A DNA stretch of 64,000 nucleotides from Lucifuga dentata (GCA_014773175.1 VXCM01001433.1:1-64000); one strand, 5' to 3'. Counted from the stretch's first letter, positions 24,110 through 38,253 are shown. The notes: generated from the sequence alone by a model not told the origin. Numbers and translations: made by a program.

Positions 24110-25568
24110 CTTTCCCTTCCTTGAAAGACAGTACAAGTGTTAAGCAATTACATGCAATGACTTTCTTCACTTGTTAATGTCATAGACCTTTTGTGATCCC
24201 ATGTAAACTGGCCAGAGACTAAATGGATGATGACTATAACGGCTGAGAAAGAAACGAAAAGGATAAACTCAGACTAATTGTAGAACGTGATTAAGAAATC
24301 ATAGGGTATTTCTGCAATGGATGACTTGTCTCATTTGACATGAGCATTGTTCTGAATATTGTTTTCAGCACAGAATTACGAAGTCAGACAGAACAGTGGA
24401 GTAAGAAATGCCCTTGCCACTCTCAAAGCTCTAAAAAGGATGGATGCATACGAAAATGATGTGCAAGGGAATAACATGAGTTCATTCAGCACATGCTAAT
24501 GAAGCAAGCATGCATTTTATTGATATCCACATTGAAATGCCTCAACATAGAGCTTCAATGGGCGCCACTGATTCACCGTTATTCAAAGACATGTTCACAC
24601 ACCAGTGGACAGGCAAACATGCACACTTGCGGCATATAACACACAAGCTCATGCACTGATTGGAATAAACTGCATCTTCCATAAGCATGCAAATCCTTTT
24701 GTGTGTTTGAGTGCTCAGACCTGTGTACTGGCTGAAAGTGGTAAAGATCTTTAATCACACACCCACAGTCACTGGCAAATTACTGCCTGTTGATTGGAAT
24801 CAATAAACAAATAGCCATGACAACAGGAAGTCAAACCATCATTGTGGCAAGCCTGTTGGGTGGAGCTGTACAGCAGTCAACGTGGTGTGGATTAGAAAAC
24901 TTAACACACTCTTTTCTGTATTTCTCATGTTGAAAGATGTACCACAATTGTAAATACACACTGCAACACACCGAACATTGCTTAGCCTCTGCCTTTACAT
25001 CACTGAAGTCCAGATCAGACAAAGGCACACTGAGCATCATATGAGAGAAATACCCATGCTGCTGCTGATTGGACATGGAGGTGGAGGGCAGAGAGATCAG
25101 AGATTAGAGATGTGGGAGAAGAGAAGACAGGCATGTATAGGTTGCTGCAGCAGCTACATGACCGTGCCCATATTAATGACCCCTGCCCTCAGTATGTGTA
25201 AGACTGTAAACAAGTGTCTTGAGGATTGATTCTAATGCACTAATGATCCTGCAGCTGTCATGGAGCGATCGCTCCTCACTCTCCAGTGCATTTTCCACTG
25301 CTGCATATACTCACGCTCCCTTGACCTCTGCTCAAACTTTCCTCTCTCTCTCTCCCTCACATCTTCTATTTTTCTACTGCTTCTCATTTGTCTGAAACAT
25401 TCCACTCTGTTCTTATTTTCATCCCTTTTGTAACCTTGTCCTTTGTTTTTATTCTTTTATCCCTCACACACCAAGAACTTATGCTGTATTTATTTATTTT
25501 TTATTTAATCACTATATTTTATTTTCTGTACAACTGGAAATATCTCTCTAACAGTGAATCTAAAAATT

Positions 25569-25602
<34 letters not shown>

Positions 25603-27540
25603 AAAATGACATGTTTGCACAGCTGTTTGCTCTGCTTGAAAGATTCACCAACTCTACATCCACATCCCCATCCTCCATCCCTCCACCTGTCTCCTTCCTT
25701 CAGAAGTGCCTATGCCAGTCTTTTCACACAGCAGAGAGGCAGCACACGTCTCCAAATGTCCAATTGTTTTCCATGGCCAAGTGTTTCATGTTTCTCCCAG
25801 GTTCCAATTTGCCTGGTTGGGCCTGGAGCACAAGTTGTGTGTGCCACATAAGAAGTCAAGAAGACAAGACACAAAAGCAGAGAATTGTGCAAATTTCACT
25901 TTGATTCTCAGTGGCAGACATCAAGTGAAACCTACTGGGATGAATGGCAAAGAAAAAATGTCTGCACCAAGGCATATCATTGATGGCTGATGATAAAATA
26001 CCACGTGAAAGTCACTTAACAAGAGCAGCTGATATCAAATCTGTTATGAATTTTTCCCCCAGGCTAATATTGATACATTGAGTTCAACAATGAAATGGGA
26101 CATAATTGAACTAAATTACTCACAGCCCATTGTAGTATTATAGATCAGTAATACAGTCCCTGGCAAATGTGACAAATGAAAGCATTAAACAAGAATCCTC
26201 AAGAATCTCAATGCACTGTTATTAATGTGCAATTTAGCATATGATGAGGGCATCACATTATGTGTTTAAATGGCTGACTAATATTCTGTAATGTTGGCAG
26301 TCAAAACACTTACATGTTGGTGGACCAGCTAGATGTGGCATTTATAATGAGAGGCTGCCAGGCTTCCATTGCAGCAGACGTTTTCCTTTGTAAGTAATGG
26401 TAATAGGTCTAATAAAAAGCAGCTAGCCAGTTATGGAGAACTTGTTGGCTTCCAATATCTCCATGGACTGCCTTTGTTTCCTGAGCATGTGTATGCGTGT
26501 GTTGGGTGTAAAATACACACCTACATACAGAGGGTCACTGTGCCCAAATCAGCCAACCTTTGCAACCCTCATGCCCCTTAACAAAACAAACCATCACTCC
26601 TACCCAAGAATGCAGCGAATAAATATTGAACTGCTGACTAAAATAATGGAGGTTAATCATCAGCTGACACAGATATAGTGTGTGCCAAACCAAACCAGTG
26701 ATTAAATATGAATAGCTAATTCTATTAATTATCTGATATAAAAATGCAGCTCAAAGACTACCTAGAGCCAGTCATGGTGTTTCATTCAGTAATCGATTTC
26801 TGCATTTATAATATAAGGCTAATGAGCCAAGATTTCTTTGCTCTCAAACGAGACATGCGCTTTACGTACACAACTGTACATCACAAAATGTCAAATAACA
26901 AATAATGACATATTTATTCTTTAGTTGCACAGATTAATTACTACATCGAGCTATAATCACCAGTCAAACAATGAAAGAAGACAGTGAAAGAGAGCTGTAG
27001 CTATGCAGTGCCTGTCTGTTTGAATAGTCCCTCCTGAGCATATTAATAATGGCTTGCTGTTCTGTTGAAGAGCCTGAAATATTTCACCATAGGATTTTGC
27101 CTCCCAAAATCTCTTTACAGTGATTCTAAATTAAATATTTAACTCTGCATATATAAAGGCCATTAAAGTTGAAACACTTGCAGTTTAGAATCAGTCTACA
27201 ACGACAAGAAGATGAGCCTAGAGGAGGATTACCTAGCAGACATGAAGTGGTTGACTGGGTTTCCTGCTCTAAGACCAGGAGCAGGAAAGGGGGACATTGA
27301 CATTGGATAAGTTATATTTTCATCACGTGCAAACCATAATATCTGATTTTAGTATCAACAACTCTGTCAATTTCAATATGAGATGGATATAAGAGGAATT
27401 CAACTTTACAATTCCCCAGGAGAATTATCAAACTAAAATTAACAACAGGCACAACACTTTGGTTTGTTTTCTGTAAACAGCACATAGGCAGAATTGTCAG
27501 TTCATTAAATGGGCTTGGCAAAGGCATTCCCTTCAATCAT
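23268..27540. other. gene-free stretch
   Basis: No gene. Microsatellites: CA (23867-23892), CT (24083-24109), CT (25572-25600). A poly-A run lies at about 23444-23458. Segment 26740-26990 is AT-rich with TAAT cores. Small overlapping frames at 24831-26678 have no recognisable content. Confidence 0.55.
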
Positions 27541-27581
27541 AAAAAAAAAAAAAAAAAAAAANTTTTTTTTTTTTTTTTTTT
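27541..27581. repeat. A21-N-T19 junction (suspect join)
   Basis: A poly-A run (27541-27561), a single N (27562) and a poly-T run (27563-27581). Every other homopolymer gap here has A on both sides; the strand switch suggests missing sequence or a misjoin rather than a simple unresolved run. Confidence 0.85.
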
Positions 27582-28948
27582 AACAAAACATTGCAATATC
27601 GCAATATGTCCCTCAGCTAATACACTTGTTGAAAGCTGGAAATATTGCAGCAATAATAACATGCTAAATTGATATATTGGGGTACATAAACAAAATAATA
27701 AATATACGCATTGTAATTTTGAAATAAACAATAGTGGTGGAGCAAATAGCATGATTTTTAATAACATAATGCCATAGGGATAAACAGAACCAAATGTCTC
27801 TATTAAAAGCCCATATTTTAGTGAACAGCAATGTTCAGCATAAATGTCATGCTGGGTCCTCTGTGAAATTGCTATATTAATATTGGTAATCTTAGGATTT
27901 GAATTGTCCTTCCTCACCCATGAATGTGAGGAAAATAAAAACTAAGCACATATTTATCCTGGGCAAACATGACTATAAATGCCCACACCCCACAGTAAAG
28001 CTTATTTGAAACAGACAGTATGAGGTCAGTGAAGAATCCCTCGCACAAGGAGTGACAATAAACTGACTCTATACTTCATTAGCATGGGCTTCACACAGCG
28101 GAGTATTCCAAAAAGCATTTTAGCCAATAAGAAAATGAAGATTTATAGGCATTGGAGGGGAGTAGGAAGTTTCCCCGGCAGTCATACTGAGTCTCCTCCT
28201 GTAGGGAAGTGTTTGGTGTGCACACCATCCTTAACCAGGCAATCAGGCACTGTAGCGTGCGGGACCCTGGCTTCCAACTCACAGTCAATTTGATATATTA
28301 AACAATTATTGAATATGCCACCAAACGAAACTCAGTGACACAAAGAGCTGTGTAAATCTCTGGCTGCTTCCCCTAAATTATGTATGACTCAATGAATTAT
28401 TCATACAGAGGAAGTAGACGACAGCAAATAAGAAGAAAAAAATGAAGAGTTGAAAATAAAACAGTGGAATGTACATGGGGAAAGGAGTAAAAATAAATGC
28501 TCTGTAAAAGGTCGGGTTATATCCGTTTGGTGGCAGCACATGAACTCTCGTCCTCTGGCAAATCAGAATGAGTCAGTCAATTCAAATGAGTAGGCTGTCA
28601 TTCATGGATGAATAGAGGCTTATTATGATGATAACATTATGGTGACGGCTTGCATGCATGGCAGATCAGCAGTCAGCGTACTGTTAAAGGAGGACAATAC
28701 GACTGGCAAATCAAAGTAAAGGAGAGGGATGGTGTTGATGTGTAAGAGTGTATGTCTGTTTGTGCTGGTCTGGGATATTGATGGATACTCGTAGGCAGTT
28801 GTTTGTCCATTCATTGTACTAATATCTTGTGTTCTGCAGTAGGTACATATTACCTTACATGGATAAATAATAAATCCATGCATAGTACTTTAACATCATC
28901 TTAAAAGATGAAGCAATAGGTTTGATAGTGGAGGCAAGAGCTTCTTAT
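27582..28948. other. gene-free stretch
   Basis: AT-rich DNA with no recognised element. The open frame 28084-28293 and its antisense partner have no familiar motif. Confidence 0.5.
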
Positions 28949-29390
28949 TAGAGGTCTTCACAGGTTCATTTGGTTCCCAGGAATGCCTAACCCAGGACTC
29001 AAGTCAGGCTTTGTCAAATATATTCAGTCTAATCAAGCTGGATAGGGTGCCATGCTACTGCCCCAGGTTTCATGTCTGTTTGTCAATATGTCTTATACCC
29101 AAGTGGATCTGAGCAGACTCCCTACTAGATTTGATCACATGGTGCATAACAACAAATCTGGTGGGGCATCATGCTGCTGCCAGATCGGGTGTAATTATCC
29201 CAGGAACTACTGTATATTGGATTATTGGATCGGGTCCCACTGTCCTTGCATCCCTTTCAGGTCAGGTCCCTTTTGGGTCAGTCCCTTTTTATAAAAAAAA
29301 AAAGTTCAATGTATGCACATTTGGTCCTGGAGGGTTTTCACAGATCTGTTTCGGACCATATCCAAAATTTAAGCTTTGAGAAGACCTCTA
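28949..29390. mobile_element. hAT-like non-autonomous DNA transposon
   Basis: Ends are inverted repeats: TAGAGGTCTTCACAGG at the left, TAGAGGTCTTCTCAAAGC read inward from the right (11 bases identical). The flanks cttcttat (28941-28948) and ctgcttag (29391-29398) match at 6 of 8 positions, consistent with a decayed 8-base hAT duplication. The 442-base interior has GGGTC-type motifs and no transposase frame. I recognise the interior as a common fish repeat but cannot name the subfamily. Confidence 0.7.
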
Positions 29391-32121
29391 CTGCTTAGCT
29401 AATGTTGACTGAGGTCCCAAGGTAAAATAATAGCTGAATTGTGGGGTGTGGGACAGAAAACAGAACCAGATAAAACACAGCTGATCAATGCATGCACCCT
29501 GTAAAGGCCGGTTTTAGCTTCTATATGTGGTTGTGGTCTGGGGTCTGGTTTGTTGACAGTAATTGCCAGCTATAATTATAGCAACATAGGTGCTGTGGTC
29601 TGGCTGGGGAAGCTGAGCTGTCACTGGCCCCATGTCTCTCTCGTAACAGTGTTTTACATAGAGATTGAATTACTGGGAACATTTCTGCCCTATGTAAATG
29701 ATCATTATGCTAACACTGTGCAACAACACATCCCTTCAGGCAAGGCTGAGGCACAGAGGTGTGGGTGGAGGTGTGTGAGTGATGGAATTTAAACTCTTAA
29801 ATGCTTTATTGTTATAATCCAAAACACAGGCAAAAATAAAAGACATTAAAACTTTCCCTGTGCAAGAAGAACAATAGAACAATAAAACTTTAATCAAGAA
29901 AATTACATTACATTTAATATTAAGCACTAGATTGAGAGAGGGGGTGAAACATTCCTGCTTAAGACCACAAACAGACGGAGACAGAATCCAGACATGTAGG
30001 CTAACCTCGGATTAACATCGACCACACGACTATAGGGAGATGAGATCATGGCAGGGGAACACAGAGACACCAGAGAGAGAGAACAGGTGCAACATACAAG
30101 GACAGAGGACAGCTGAAGCAGTGTGGCAGAACAATATGGTCTGTGAGATGCTTAAAAAAAAGTAAAGAATAGAATGCTAAGGACAGAATGAGTGAAATAC
30201 AGAACAGAGTACCTTAATCTGGTCAGAAGGTCAAAAGATTCCACATTATAATTCTAAAAGCAGAACTACAGACAGTAGATTTATGCATTTAAAACTATTT
30301 GTATGGCCGTTCAGCTTCCATGCCTATCCAGCTTCAGTTAACAGAGCAGAGGAAAGGGAGCAGAATTGTACTTGAGTGGAAGAGAGAACAGAGAAGCATA
30401 ATTGCAGTGATCCTTTGCCGATTGCCAAGCCTTGGCTAATGAAGGGTGAGGCAAAGTACAGAGCAGTGCACTGGGGAGCTGAGCTAGCTTTTACAGAGTT
30501 TTTCTGGGGCTGTTGCGTTCCTGCTGCTTGCTATTCTTGTCTGATTGGAGTGATCTGAAGTACCCAGTAAATTCATTGTGCCGAAGTGGGAGGAGGGGTA
30601 AAAAGAGAAAGAGACCACAAAAGAGTTGCTTGTGCCATAGGGGATCAGGTTACAAGGCTGAGGGTCACCATCTCTGGCCTCTTTCATGGGCTGCATTCCT
30701 TGGGTCAGGCTAATTTAAAGCGCATCTGTTGCTCTGGTTCTCACCACACAGTCTTTGGCAGTTCCTTCACTGGTTCCTCAACCAGGCTGGTTTCTGGGAT
30801 TAAGTTTGGCCGTTTCTATTTAAATGTCTCATTTTCACATTCACAGATTGTGCATTTCTTTTATCTTTTACTACTTTATTTCTTTATTTATTTGATTTCT
30901 TGTGTTCTTCTACCACCAATGCAATCCCCTAGCTCTTTCTTTCTCCTGCTGGCCTCATTCTCGGTTTCAACGTTTGTGATCAAACGGGTTCAGAAAATGG
31001 ATGGATGGATGGATGGAAAACTAATAGCATAATCAACAGGGGCATGGCTGTACATGCACATATTCCTGAGAGGAAGAAACACGATTAATTTTCAAGAACC
31101 TATGGCCTTTCCTCTGGTGCTATCAGACCAAACTCCCAGTTTTCAAAAAATGTATATCCACAATGATTCGTCATTACAGATGCAAAATGTGCTGTACACA
31201 ATCATGCGCCCAAGAGGAAAGAATCCATTTGGTTTATGTTTCTGATTCTTGGATTGTTAAAGGATGCCAAACATTTTCCCACACTCATGAAATAATATGC
31301 AAGAGCATTTAGATCTGTGTCATCTTAACAGTGATCTGTGTTCACATCCATGAAACATCCAAAATCCACATCCATAAAACACATAATAAATCATAAAACT
31401 GGACCCAAACAGAGTTATACTTTATTTTGACATGAACTGAGCTGACAACGTTCTTCATTCTCTGAAGAGGCTCTATCCCCCTATTGGCAATAACCATGTA
31501 TTTATCATATTGTATGCTAATTAATATACATGAGAGTTGGTGCCATGCTAAACAGAGACAAACATTTTCAAAGCTGTCTAGTCTGATTAGCAAGCCAGAG
31601 TTTTTCTCATGTATCCTCAATGAGTTATTACTGTAATGTCTCTATTTGCACATTTATTGAATACACCTGCACTCTTTTTACTGTGACCCTGACATTCAAG
31701 TGGCCAAATATGTGCTATTTGTTTTCTTCATTTTATAACATGTTTGCCTTTATTATTTTGTTTAAATGGCTTATTAAAACTAATAAATTAATAAGTAAAA
31801 GGCGAAGCATTAATGAGGTGGTAAAGTATTCTGGTTAATTAGGCCCTGAAAAATGTGATGCAAGAATATCATCTTTGACAATGAAATGCCTTCTAAATCA
31901 TACCTAAAACATCTGAAAAATGGTAACTAATGGTAGCAAACAGCAGCTGTAGCCAGAGCTATAAATGGACAAATTACCTAATCCAAATTGGCTGCAACAA
32001 AATAAATTAATTTAAAAAAACATGGTGATTACTATAATGAAACAATTTTGAAACAATTACTACAATGACAATTTTTTTCAGTTTCTACCAGTCAGTTTTT
32101 GAATATGTTTGGGAAGATAAA
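29391..32121. other. gene-free stretch with a lone GGAT tail
   Basis: A GGAT tetranucleotide run (30999-31016) preceded by CGGGTTCAGAAAATGG looks like the 3' tip of a LINE or SINE on the + strand; its body is not recognisable. The 148-codon frame at 30586-31032 ends in this tail and is not a convincing gene. Confidence 0.5.
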
Positions 32122-32123
32122 TA

Positions 32124-32323
32124 CCGGCAGTCCCCGGGTTACGAACGAGTTCCATGTCCACGGCTGTTCATAAGTTGGTTTTGTATGTAAGTTGGAACAG
32201 TTACGTGCATATCTAGCATATATATTTTACTTAGATGCATATCTAGCGTATATATTTTACCTTTCTATGCATAAGAAACATTAAAGAAACACTTCCAGAT
32301 ATACTAAAACATTGTAAACATGG

Positions 32324-32354
<31 letters not shown>

Positions 32355-32624
32355 TTATAATGAAATGCAGGGGGTTGACTGTGGCAGAGACCTTTGATCC
32401 TTTNTAAAAAACATGTAGGTTAACACTTACTCTCGCTACTTGATGTCTTGCATGTCGGAAGAGACATTCTTCTGTTGTTTTGACGTGCATCGTAAAGTAG
32501 TGCACCGTTCATTATTACGAATCACTGTATAAAACTCGAATTTTTAATTTAATAGGCTTTATGGCAGTCGGTTCGTAAGTACGGTTGTTCATAAGTCCGA
32601 CATTCCTAAGTCAGGGACTGCCTG
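32124..32624. mobile_element. Tc1/mariner (Tigger/pogo-like) MITE with TA target site
   Basis: The left end reads CCGGCAGTCCCCG and the right end, reverse-complemented, CAGGCAGTCCCTG (11 of 13 identical). TA dinucleotides flank both ends (32122-32123, 32625-32626). Subterminal motifs (TTACGAAC, TTCATAAGTTGG) recur inverted at the other end. Length is 501 bases with no transposase frame. Inside are a duplicated block (GCATATCTAGC-TATATATTTTAC, about 32203-32262), a GT microsatellite (32322-32354) and N 32404. Confidence 0.8.
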
Positions 32625-33953
32625 TAGTTTCACTTGCAGAATGCTGCTTCATTTTATATCTATTGAACCTAGCTTTAATAGTTTTAGCATAGTTGGGGAG
32701 TTTCCATTGGAACAATACAGTATTATCATATACTGTAAACTAACTATTGGCTTGGTGTGTCTCTAACCTGACTGCATCAATTCCCCTGGATCTTTTCCAG
32801 ATATGGTAAAATGTGTCCATGTGGTAGTAAACATAGCAAGTCAAAGGTCATTGCTCAGTGACATGACCTGCGTAGGACTGACTGCGATGCGAGCCTGAGG
32901 TTAGAGGTTCAGCAGAGTTCACGAGTAATTGATTAGTACGGGGCCAAAGGGATACATCTAAAAACAAAGCGGGTTGAGCTATGTCTTGAAGAGACAAATC
33001 AAATACTTGTGACAAATAAGTAAAGTAACTGCTTGTATAAGGTGTGATACTTCTGCCAATTTGTACTTGTTTGTAACGTTTGACTACTATAGAATTTATT
33101 TTAGTTGTACTTGGGAACCTGAAAATGTTGCTATTCATTTCCTCAACTAGTGATTCGCCAAATGATCAAAATATGTTGCCAACCCCTCACAGCAGATCAG
33201 AAGCTTCTCTTTGAAGCGGATAACTACGCCTTAAAACAGCTGTGGATATGCTCCAAAGACCCTCCTGACAGTTTTTTGATTGATTTTTCATTTGTCCCAG
33301 ATATCTCATTCCTTTCTGAGTTTTTAAACAATAAAACAATCTCTCTCTCTCTCTCTCTCTCTCTCATGTGTTGTGCCTTTTATAAAATTCAGATGTTTAT
33401 TGTACACATTAACTGGAGAGCTGATGGCTACAGCTCACATGAAAACTATGTTATCTCAGTTGTCTGATAAAATGTTTTAATTAAACTTTCTTCATTAGAA
33501 AAGTGTCAGAGTGATAAATATATGTGGCTTGTTCAACACGAGTAATTTACATGAGGATGTTATTAGATGCATCATCGAGGCTTAAGCGCATCAATTATGA
33601 AAAGCCTGTAACCTGAGAAAAGGGAAAAAAAGAGCACCATTGAAATGTTGATGGGAAATATAATTACTCCAAGTACAGCTGATGCCAAACAAACACATTA
33701 ACAATAGGTTATAAACACTGAATAATGAAATAAAATTGTGTATAAATACATATGCTTATTTACGGACATAATGCTTCAGAAGCACTCAGCAGTAATTAGT
33801 AGCTGCTTAATAGCATTTTGATTAATCATATCGTGTACTTTGGTAAGTCATTTTTTATCCACGGAGAGACTTAATGTTATGCTACCACAACTGCTTTAGT
33901 GACTGCTATCGACAGTCTCATATTTTATTGATGTGAAACTACTGTAACCACCT

Positions 33954-33990
33954 AAAAAAAAAAAAAAAAAANAAAAAAAAAAAAAAAAAA
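33954..33990. repeat. poly-A tract interrupted by an assembly N
   Basis: A18, N 33972, A18. Confidence 0.9.
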
Positions 33991-36054
33991 TGCAGCAAGA
34001 GGGAATAATAATGGCAAAGAAATTTCATAGTTTCTGAACACTGACATCATTATTTAATCTTCTAAATTATATTTTATCTTTCTATCACTGAACACCCGTA
34101 GATGTATTCTGTCCATTGGCGATGTAATTTGTGGGTTTAATGAACCAAATATGGCAGTCAGCAGAAAGTCAATGGCAGCTGATTTATGTGTCCACCCAAG
34201 TAACTGAAGAGTTCATGATCAGTGGTAAAGAACTCAATGCCTAGGCAGCAGTAACAAGGATTTACACTTCAAAAGCTTGTCTGTTCAAACCATGTTTAAC
34301 CCTGAACCCCTAAAAAAGCAACCCAAACTGTGATCCAAGTTTCCCATTTCCTCAAGAAATACAGCAGCTGTGTTAAGGAGGGATTTCAACTGCATTCCAC
34401 ACATTAAATGGATAAACCGAAGGAACACCTGAGTAAATTTGGTAAAGGGGAGCCTTGCCAGAAGAGGAGCTGCTTGAGGAATTAGTTATGTTTGAAGAGA
34501 AAACACAAATGTACTGAGAGGAAACATCTGTGTCAGAGTCTGACCCCCTGAACATAAGGGGGCATGACCCAGTGGTACAGCCAAGTTCTTTGGAGCATGT
34601 GGTGTCAGTAGAGCTTTGGGGTCCAGGAAGAGATTCTTGGCCCTAGGGAAACTTCCATCAAGGGTATCAGGTGTCAGAAGTTTGGGGGGGGGGCATTGGA
34701 GAAAATAAAGGGAAGGAACCAGGGGAACAGAATAGAAGGATGGATGACGGAGTTGGGTACCCACTGCCTGTGAGTACACAGGAAGTGGGTATGATAAAAC
34801 AATGACAGCCAAGGGTATGGAATTTTTAGCCTAAGAAATGAGTCACACAGACACACAAGTAAAATGAGAAGGCCTTTTTGACTGTGATTATGTGATCACA
34901 TTGGGGGGGGGTCAATAATGCCCCAGCTGTTGTGAGAGAAATGGGCAGTACATGACAAGTGTGGACTGCTCAGACTCCATGGCGGCTTGAGGTCTCTGTG
35001 GTGGCTCTCGCGGGGCACTAGCCCATCCCCATTCAATCCATTCTGCCCCTATACCCAGTTGGCACTTGATTCCACATGAGGCCTAATGTTGACTCTATGA
35101 AGTGGGCCAGTGAGGTCCCTAGGGTCCACTGTTGAAAGTGTTTCACTTCTGTATGGTCTGCCCACACTGTGGAAACATCCCTATCAGAGTGACCTCTATT
35201 ACAGTACAGGCCCTGCTATTTCAGTGGTTACTCACTGTTAGATAGGCAAACTACTTATGCAAAGGATAGCATAGGAAAACCAGATTTTCCATAAATTGAG
35301 ACAATAGAACACTGAATCAAATGTGTGACTGAGTCACCATGGAAATTGTGCCCTCTTGGAGATGATTATGGGGAAGGAAAGTGGAGAAGACGAAGCAGAA
35401 TAGAAAGAATTGCCAACCTATCGTGGAAGTGCTATGGAAAAATAATAGACTGAGAATAAGTGATTTCTGTCTCAGGTAAATTCGAGAAGATGGGAGCTCA
35501 TTTGGGTCCCTGGAGCTTATGAATTCATAATGTCTCTCACATATAGCTCTAGATGTCAAGAGTATGAAGGGAAAATAACTGAGTCAATTTCACCCAGTGT
35601 TACCTTTCTGCAGACCAAACATACACATAGACATGCGCACAGACACACAGTCTACCTCTTCCTATCTTTCACCCACACACACCTGACACAACCACTGCTG
35701 CCTGCCAGTTCTTACTTCTATCTCTATTCTTTAATCCCTTTCTGGCATGAGGTGCATTTACAAGTCAAGTTGTAAGGGAGTTTTATCAGCAGTGGCATAG
35801 AAGAACTCAGCACAGTAATTCTTAGTAGTTCATGAAAGTTGTCTTTGCTGTCGGAAGCTGTATCTATGCTTGTCTTTTTAGTTGCTTTGCTCGCAAGGGC
35901 CCCTGAGATCACAGGGAGACAAGATGAAACCTGAAGTTCACTTCAACCAATTTCTAGGAAGCACACTGTGAGAAAGCCTACTTAATTCTCTTTTTGCATC
36001 ATCAGTCTCTCCTAGTCTTTTCTTAATATCTAACATATTTTTACCTGTAACTTT

Positions 36055-36059
<5 letters not shown>

Positions 36060-36096
<37 letters not shown>
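36060..36096. repeat. (CT)n microsatellite
   Basis: About 18 CT units. The antisense arginine/glutamate-rich frames at 35938-36223 are by-products. Confidence 0.95.
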
Positions 36097-36099
<3 letters not shown>

Positions 36100-38253
36100 C
36101 CTCTCTCCGATGCTCTCCCATGGATGAGCAGCTGTTAGAACTCTGCATGTATGTGGGTGTGTGGCCACTGCAGTTTAAGCATGTCATTTGTGAAAGATGA
36201 GAAAGTGTTATGCATATGGACAAGCATGTGCATCCAGTAAATATGCATGAAATATCTCATCTCCACCACAGAGCGTTATGTCTCCAGGGACGTAAACTCC
36301 CTCTCTCTCACTTTCTCATGCTCTGTCTTCAACAGAGTCTAGCATATGTGACTGCCACTCTTCATCTTTGTCCATCAAAGAAGCTCAGTTTTCTTTGATA
36401 TACTTTTGTTCTTAAAATCCTCGCTTTAAATACTTTTGACCAGGAAGTCACTAAATAGGACCAATGAAATGCAATAAAAGTATCTGAGCAGATAGGCACT
36501 GCAAATCTTCCTTACTGGCCTTGCTGCAAAATTTAACCAGCAGGGGGGTTTGATAAGAGTAATAATGTTTGATTTCCATTGATCAAAATTACAAGATACT
36601 GTATGTATGTCTTGTACACACATAAGTGGATAGAGTTTATAATATTTATGGCTCACCATGTTCAGCCCATGCTCCAAAGCCCTTTAAAATAAGCAATGGT
36701 GAGAGTTTACACAAGTAAAAGTGCATCAGCTTTAAGTACTCTTCATCCTTCTTTCTGCCCACTGTATCCAAGCAGGGTGGGCCACACCCAGTCCAGCGCC
36801 AGACAGGCAGTCTGCTCTGACTTTGTGGTCTAGCTGCCTGACTATATATGGAGATGAAATAGCAGGGTTGAGCCTTCACCCCCTTGTATGGCCTTTCAAG
36901 GCCAAGGCCTCAAAACCAAACGAAACCTTAAAACAGCTTGTTAAAACCACTTCCTCAGAGCCGAGATGATTATAGTCTAGAACAATGCAACAACGCAAAA
37001 TGAATGAAAACCCTGGAATGAAGGAGGGTAGGATATTTATCTGAACTTTTGAGCTTTGCTATACTAAGCAACTGACACATTTGCAGCTTTTACTTCTCAT
37101 AACTTTTTTCACATTTACACTTCATTATTTAACACAAAACAATTTTACAATTTATTCTTTCAAATCATCAATATAGCTATATATAATATATATATATAAT
37201 CAATAAAGCTACTTTGCATGTGACAGAATAAAGTACACTTGGTCTAACTCTCTCTCTCCATCTGTCTTTTTTTTCTGTATCTTTCACTGACCATCTTTCT
37301 GCACCTCTGTCAAGTACTGTTGGCCAAGTTGCAGTGAGATAACCCTTCCACATTACAAGGTTCACTAATTTTCATTCCAGCTCAGTGCTTAATCACTCAT
37401 CAGCGCAGTCGTTGGGGTGTGAAGCTGTGCCATTGACACTATATCTGAGGCAGAGTCACTAATTGAAAGGTATGACTTAATGCTGCATGGTTTGGCACTC
37501 AAGGGCTGGAAATATCTCTTCTCTGGACTCCACAAGACAGCAAGACAAGAAGAGTAGGGGGGCCAAGTTTTTGCAGCTAATAATAATTGGCCTTGCTGTC
37601 AGTATCCCAAATAGAATAAAAAAAAGCCAAATAGAACTGTAAATGTAGGTAGTGCCACCCTCCAAATATCTTTGCAGGGATGCAAACATCAAGGGACAAA
37701 CAAAACACTTTAGATCAAGTTATTGTATATAAAAGATCTCCAATTTTGGTACAAAGGATGAATAAAATGCAGGGTTTGAGACATCATCTAAAACTGGAAT
37801 ATGTCATTTATTGGGATTACAGGCTCCCTGTGGGTTAAGTTGAGATGTATTGCTATTGGATTTATAAACTCCTTTCAAAAATGCACTGCAGTCAAGCTAA
37901 AACAAGTACATTTTTTCTTAGTTCCTGTAAAAGTGACTTTATTGAGCTACAATGGGTTTTATTTTTTTGACAGCAGTGTGCTATAAACTGCATATCCCTT
38001 TCATTATCACTTTCATATTACATATTATTGCCTTGACTTATCAAGTCATTTCAACAAAATATTTGCTCATCTTGGTAAAGCAGCCAAAAGTCTAACCACA
38101 AAGGAAAGAGAGGAGTTATGCTTCGACAGGGAGGAAGAAAAATAAAAGAAACAGTTGAAAAATCAATTTTAACTATTTTGGCTATCAAACCACTTTCTCC
38201 TCTTTGTAAGCTGGATGATACCATTCATAAACATCAGTTTGGTGTTTCACTAA

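Larger units (their letters stand above)
32627..38249. other. gene-free stretch
   Basis: No gene. Microsatellites: CT (33341-33365) and CT (36060-36096). Poly-A/N tract at 33954-33990. G runs at about 34685-34693 and 34903-34910. Segment 33540-33860 is AT-rich with several TAAT cores. GC-richer DNA at 34900-35250 was not assignable. A TATATA patch lies at about 37173-37198. Confidence 0.55.

Noticed and set aside
32281..32505. Minus-strand frame inside the Tigger-like element
   Set aside because: It crosses an N and a GT microsatellite and shows no transposase motif.
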